From: Symsagittifera roscoffensis
Lineage: Eukaryota > Xenacoelomorpha > Acoela > Convolutidae
Reading direction: 5' to 3'
Assembly: GCF_963678635.1 (NCBI RefSeq)
Contig: NC_087062.1
Location: forward strand, 2,978,001 to 3,042,000
DNA: 64,000 bases
Shown: positions 59,813-64,000 of the stretch, piece by piece
How the letters are laid out: the number at the start of each line of letters is the position of its first letter
Position numbering within the stretch: the stretch's first letter is position 1
Notes under the pieces: generated by a model
What the model was told of the DNA's origin: nothing
The model's input: only the letters and a program-made list of their open reading frames with translations
Databases searched by the model: none
Position numbers and translations under genes: made by a program

Positions 59813-62800
59813 TAGGTTATTAAAATCAGATTCATTAAATCAATTTTTAGGGTTCAGTCGCCATTTTAATCACGAAATTTCGTTATTCCTATAAATATAT
59901 ACGAAGGATCGAGTAACAGAAATCAAACTCACTAAACAAGTTATCAGGATTCCAACGTGGGTTTTATCGCAGTAGTTGTACATTCCTCAATTAGACTTAA
60001 ACGACTTATTAACATAAAATCAATCTCATTCAATCAAATATCCGGATTCAACCGCATTTGAGGCTCATTAAATCAATAATCAGGAATCAATCGCATTTTT
60101 CATCACATTAGTTGTTAACTACTTCATATGTATTAAAGATTTACTAACAAAAAAATCAGTCTCAACAAAGAGGTTATCAAATTTCAGTCGCTTTTTAGCA
60201 CAACAAATTTAAACTCCAAATTCCCAACTAAGACAAAGATGATCAAGATACAAAATGACTCATCAAAACAAACATCACGATTTAGCGAAGCGACCTTCTT
60301 TCAACACAAAAAATGAACTTCTGACACAGGGATGTGGTTGTAAAAAAAGGCTCAATAAATCAGCTCTGGGGATTCAATTAAAATGTTCGTCAGAAAACTT
60401 GTATCTGCTTATTATGACAAAGATGAGCTTAAAACAAAAAAACACGCTCATTAAACCAGTTTTCCGGATTCAATCGTGTCACAAAAATTGTAAATCCATA
60501 CAAAAGTAAGACCGATATAGATACAAAAAATCAGGCTCATTTAATCAGTTATCAGGATTCAGTCGCACTTTTCATCACAAAAATGATTACTCACAAACAA
60601 GCTAAAATATTTAGGGTATAAAAATCAGGCTCATTAAATCAGTTATCAGGATTCTGTCGCCATTGTCATCACGAAATTTCGTTATTCCTATAAATATATA
60701 CGAAGGATTGGGTAACAGAAATCAAACTCACTAAACAAGTTATCAGGATTCCAACGTGGTTAACATAAAATCAATCTCATTCAATCAAATATCCGGATTC
60801 AACCGCATTTCAGGCTCATTAAATCAATAATCAGGAATCAATCGCATTTTTCATCACATTAGTTGTTAACTACTTCATATATATTAAAGATTTAGTAACA
60901 AAAAAATCAGTCTCAACAAAGAGGTTATCAAATTTCAGTCGCTTTTTAGCACAACAAATTTAAACTCCAAATTCCCAACTAAGACAAAGATAATCAAGAT
61001 ACAAAATGACTCATCAAAACAAACATCACGATTTAGCGAAGCGACCTTCTTTAAACACAAAAAATGAACTTCTGACACAGGGATGTGGTTGTAAAAAAAG
61101 GCTCAATAAATCAGCTCTGGGGATTCAATTAAAATGTTCGTCACAAAACTTATATCTGCTTATTATGACAAAGATGAGCTAATAACAAAAAAAACACGCT
61201 CATTAAACCAGTTTTCCGGATTCAATCGTGTCACAAAAATTGTAAATCTATACAAAAGTAAGACCGATATAGATACAAAAAATCAGGCTCATTAAATCAG
61301 TTATCAGGATTCAGTCGCACTTTTCATCACAAAAATGATTACTCACAAACAAGCTAAAACATTTAGGGTATAAAAATCAAACTCACTAAACAAGTTATCA
61401 GGATTCCAACGTGGTTAACATAAAATCAATCTCATTCAATCAAATATCCGGATTCAACCGCATTTCAGGCTCATTAAATCAATAATCAGGAATCAATCGC
61501 ACTTTTCATCACATTAGTTGTTAACTACTTCATATATATTAAAGATTTACTAACAAAAAAATCAGTCTCAACAAAGAGGTTATCAAATTTCAGTCGCTTT
61601 TTAGCACAACAAATTTAAACTCCAAATTCCCAACTAAGACAAAGATGATCAAGATACAAAATGACTCATCAAAACAAACATCACGATTTAGCGAAGCGAC
61701 CTTCTTTCAACACAAAAAATGAACTTCTGACACAGGGATGTGGTTGTAAAAAAAGGCTCAATAAATCAGCTCTGGGGATTCAATTAAAATGTTCGTCACA
61801 AAACTTGTATCTGCTTATTATGACAAAGATGAGCTAATAACAAAAAGCACGCTCATTAAACCAGTTTTCCGGATTCAATCGTGTCACAAAAATTGTAAAT
61901 CCATACAAAAGTAAGACCGATATAGATACAAAAAATCAGGCTCATTAAATCAGTTATCAGGATTCAGTCGCACTTTTCATCACAAAAATGATTACTCACA
62001 AACAAGATAAAATATTTAGGGTATAAAAATCAGGCTCATTAAATCAGTTATCAGGATTCTGTCGCCATTTTCATCACAAAATTTCGTTATTCCTATAAAT
62101 ATATACGAAGGATTGAGTAACAGAAATCAAACTCACTAAACAAGTTATCAGGATTCCAACGTGGTTAACATAAAATCAATCTTATTCAATCAAATATCCG
62201 GATTTAACCGCATTTCAGGCTCATTAAATCAATAATCAGGAATCAATCGCATTCTTCAGCACATTAGTTGTTAACTACTTAATAAGTATTAAAGATTTAC
62301 TAACAAAAAAATCAGTCTCAACAAAGAGGTTATCAAATTTCAGACGCTTTTTAGCACAAATTTAAACTCCAAATTCCCAACTAAGACAAAGATGATCAAG
62401 ATACAAAATGACTCATCAAATCAAACATCACGATTTAGCGAAGCGACCTTCTTTCAACACAAAAAATGAACTTGTGACACAGGGATGTGGTTGTAAAAAA
62501 AAGGCTCAATAAATCAGCTCTGGGGATTCAATTAAACTAGTCGCCACGAAACTTGTAATTGCTAAATATGACAATGATGAATAAATTACAAAATAAATCC
62601 ATCTCATCGAACCAATTTTCAGGATTAAATCGTATTAGTTGTCACCAAAAAATGTGAATCCATACAAAAGTAAGAAAGATATGGATACAAAAAATCAGGC
62701 TCATTGAATCAGTTATCAGGATTCAGTCGCATTTTTTATCACAAAAATGATTACTCACAAACAAGCTAAAATATTTAGGGTATAAAAATCAGGCTCATTA

Positions 62801-64000
62801 AACCAATTATCAGGATTCAGTCGCCATTTTCATCACGAAATTTCGTTATTCCTATAACTATATACGAAGGATTGAGTAACAGAAATCAAACTCACTAAAC
62901 AAGTTATCAGGATTCCAACATGGGTTTTATCGCAATTGTTGTACGTTCCTCAAGACTTAAACGAATTTTTAACATAAAATCAACCTCATTCAATCAAATA
63001 TCCGGATTCAACCGCATTTCAGGCTCATTAAATCATTTATCAGGAATCAATCGCACTTTTCATCACATTAGTTGTTAACTACTTCATATATATTAAAGAT
63101 TTACTAACAAAAAAATCAGTCTCAACAAAAAGGTTATCAAATTTCAGTCGCTTTTTAGCACAACAAATTTAAACTCCAAATTCCCAACTAAGACAAAGAT
63201 GATCAAGATACAAAATGACTCATCAAAACAAACATCACGATTTAGCGAAGCGACCTTCTTTCAACACAAAAAATGAACTTCTGACACAGGGATGTGGTTG
63301 TAAAAAAAGGCTCAATAAATCAGCTCTGGGGATTCAATTAAAATGTTCGTCACAAAACTTGTATCTGCTTATTATGACAAAGATGAGCTAATAACAAAAA
63401 GCACGCTCATTAAACCAGTTTTCCGGATTCAATCGTGTCACAAAAATTGTAAATCCATACAAAAGTAAGACCGATATAGATACAAAAAATCAGGCTCATT
63501 AAATCAGTTATCAGGATTCAGTCGCACTTTTCATCACAAAAATGATTACTCACAAACAAGATAAAATATTTAGGGTATAAAAATCAGGCTCATTAAATCA
63601 GTTATCAGGATTCTGTCGCCATTTTCATCACAAAATTTCGTTATTCCTATAAATATATACGAAGGATTGAGTAACAGAAATCAAACTCACTAAACAAGTT
63701 ATCAGGATTCCAACGTGGTTAACATAAAATCAATCTTATTCAATCAAATATCCGGATTTAACCGCATTTCAGGCTCATTAAATCAATAATCAGGAATCAA
63801 TCGCATTCTTCAGCACATTAGTTGTTAACTACTTAATAAGTATTAAAGATTTACTAACAAAAAAATCAGTCTCAACAAAGAGGTTATCAAATTTCAGACG
63901 CTTTTTAGCACAAATTTAAACTCCAAATTCCCAACTAAGACAAAGATGATCAAGATACAAAATGACTCATCAAATCAAACATCACGATTTAGCGAAGCGA
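59813..64000. repeat. 5332-bp superunit, copy 2 (continues past the window)
   Basis: Second copy of 54481-58668 with very few differences seen (for example AACAAG against AACTAG near 57205/62537). The near identity over more than 4 kb points to recent duplication by unequal exchange or amplification. Confidence 0.85.

Larger units (their letters stand above)
31815..64000. repeat. Satellite array with ~812-bp higher-order repeat
   Basis: About 32 kb of tandem repeats running off the window. The base unit is a ~95-100-bp monomer with the frame AAATCAGGCTCATTAAATCA, GTTATCAGGATTCAGTCGC and ATTTTTCATCACAAAA, then a variable part. About eight or nine diverged monomers form a higher-order unit. 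In order they begin with AAATCAGGCTCATTAAATCAG, AAATCAGGCTCATTAAATCAA, AAATCAAACTCACTAAACAAG, AAATCAATCTCATTCAATC, a short AGGCTCATTAAATCA unit, AAATCAGTCTCAACAAAGAG, ATGACTCATCAAATCAAACA, AAATCAGGCTCAATAAATCAG and AAATCAATCTCATCGAACC. Using GCGACCTTCTTTCAACAC as landmark, the full period is about 812 bp. Deletion classes are ~715 (first monomer missing), ~763 (49-bp deletion after CCAACGTGG) and ~482 (about four monomers missing). The left edge (31.8-33 kb) is the most diverged; repeats to the right are nearly uniform. Every short ORF inside recurs with the repeat and is not a gene. Confidence 0.95.

Noticed and set aside
38321-60509. Repeated 60-84-residue ORFs in the right half (for example at 38321, 40473, 43848, 49238, 52289 and 60255)
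   Set aside because: They recur with the satellite period, lack domains and splice context, and move in and out of frame with unit variants. They are by-products of tandem DNA.
31815-64000. CRISPR array
   Set aside because: Units are long, contiguous and all related, without short constant repeats and unique spacers; the DNA is eukaryotic.

Overview
This window is nuclear DNA from a metazoan. It is AT-rich, its genes are split by spliceosomal GT-AG introns, and nearly half of it is one tandem satellite array. The animal reading rests on an ESS2/DGCR14-type splicing factor, a B-box zinc-finger protein, a phytochelatin synthase of the single-domain kind, and a hAT-type transposon remnant. I cannot name the lineage from sequence alone. 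An invertebrate is likely, and an AG acceptor just in front of one start codon fits a 5'UTR intron or spliced-leader trans-splicing.

Left part (1-31.8 kb). The first 5.8 kb is repeat debris: two nearly identical ~684-bp direct repeats (1-683 and 2086-2769), a foldback-like inverted repeat (arms ~2570-2943 and ~3599-3940), and two perfect hairpins side by side at 4911-4973. A three-exon phytochelatin synthase gene follows on the plus strand (5788-12023). Its exons join in phase to 212 residues carrying a Cys-His-Asp triad, and its 4.9-kb second intron is packed with microsatellites, a ~165-bp tandem repeat and tRNA-like SINE fragments. Next is a B-box gene on the plus strand (about 13979-22113) whose 5' coding part is out of frame with the zinc-finger exon. 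Its intron holds a 250-bp tandem repeat and several decayed copies of one of its own exons. A mostly empty stretch (22.1-27.2 kb) contains a 98-bp near-perfect inverted repeat.

Minus strand (27.2-31.8 kb). A four-exon gene of 254 residues with no recognised family lies 450 bp downstream of the 3' end of ESS2. Only the last two coding exons of ESS2 are in the window (29500-30099 and 31652-31764).

Right part (~31.8-64 kb, running off the edge). This is a satellite array of ~95-100-bp related monomers arranged in a ~812-bp higher-order unit, with length variants near 482, 715 and 763 bp. The units are stacked into longer duplications at offsets of 2152, 3051, 5332 and 8811 bp. The array begins about 50 bp from the acceptor of the ESS2 penultimate exon, so either ESS2 has an intron of more than 32 kb filled with satellite, or the array has cut the gene off from its 5' exons. 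One unit is interrupted by a 573-bp hAT-like element with 15-bp terminal inverted repeats, an 8-bp target duplication and a truncated BED-finger-like ORF. The uninterrupted paralogous site lies exactly 8811 bp upstream.
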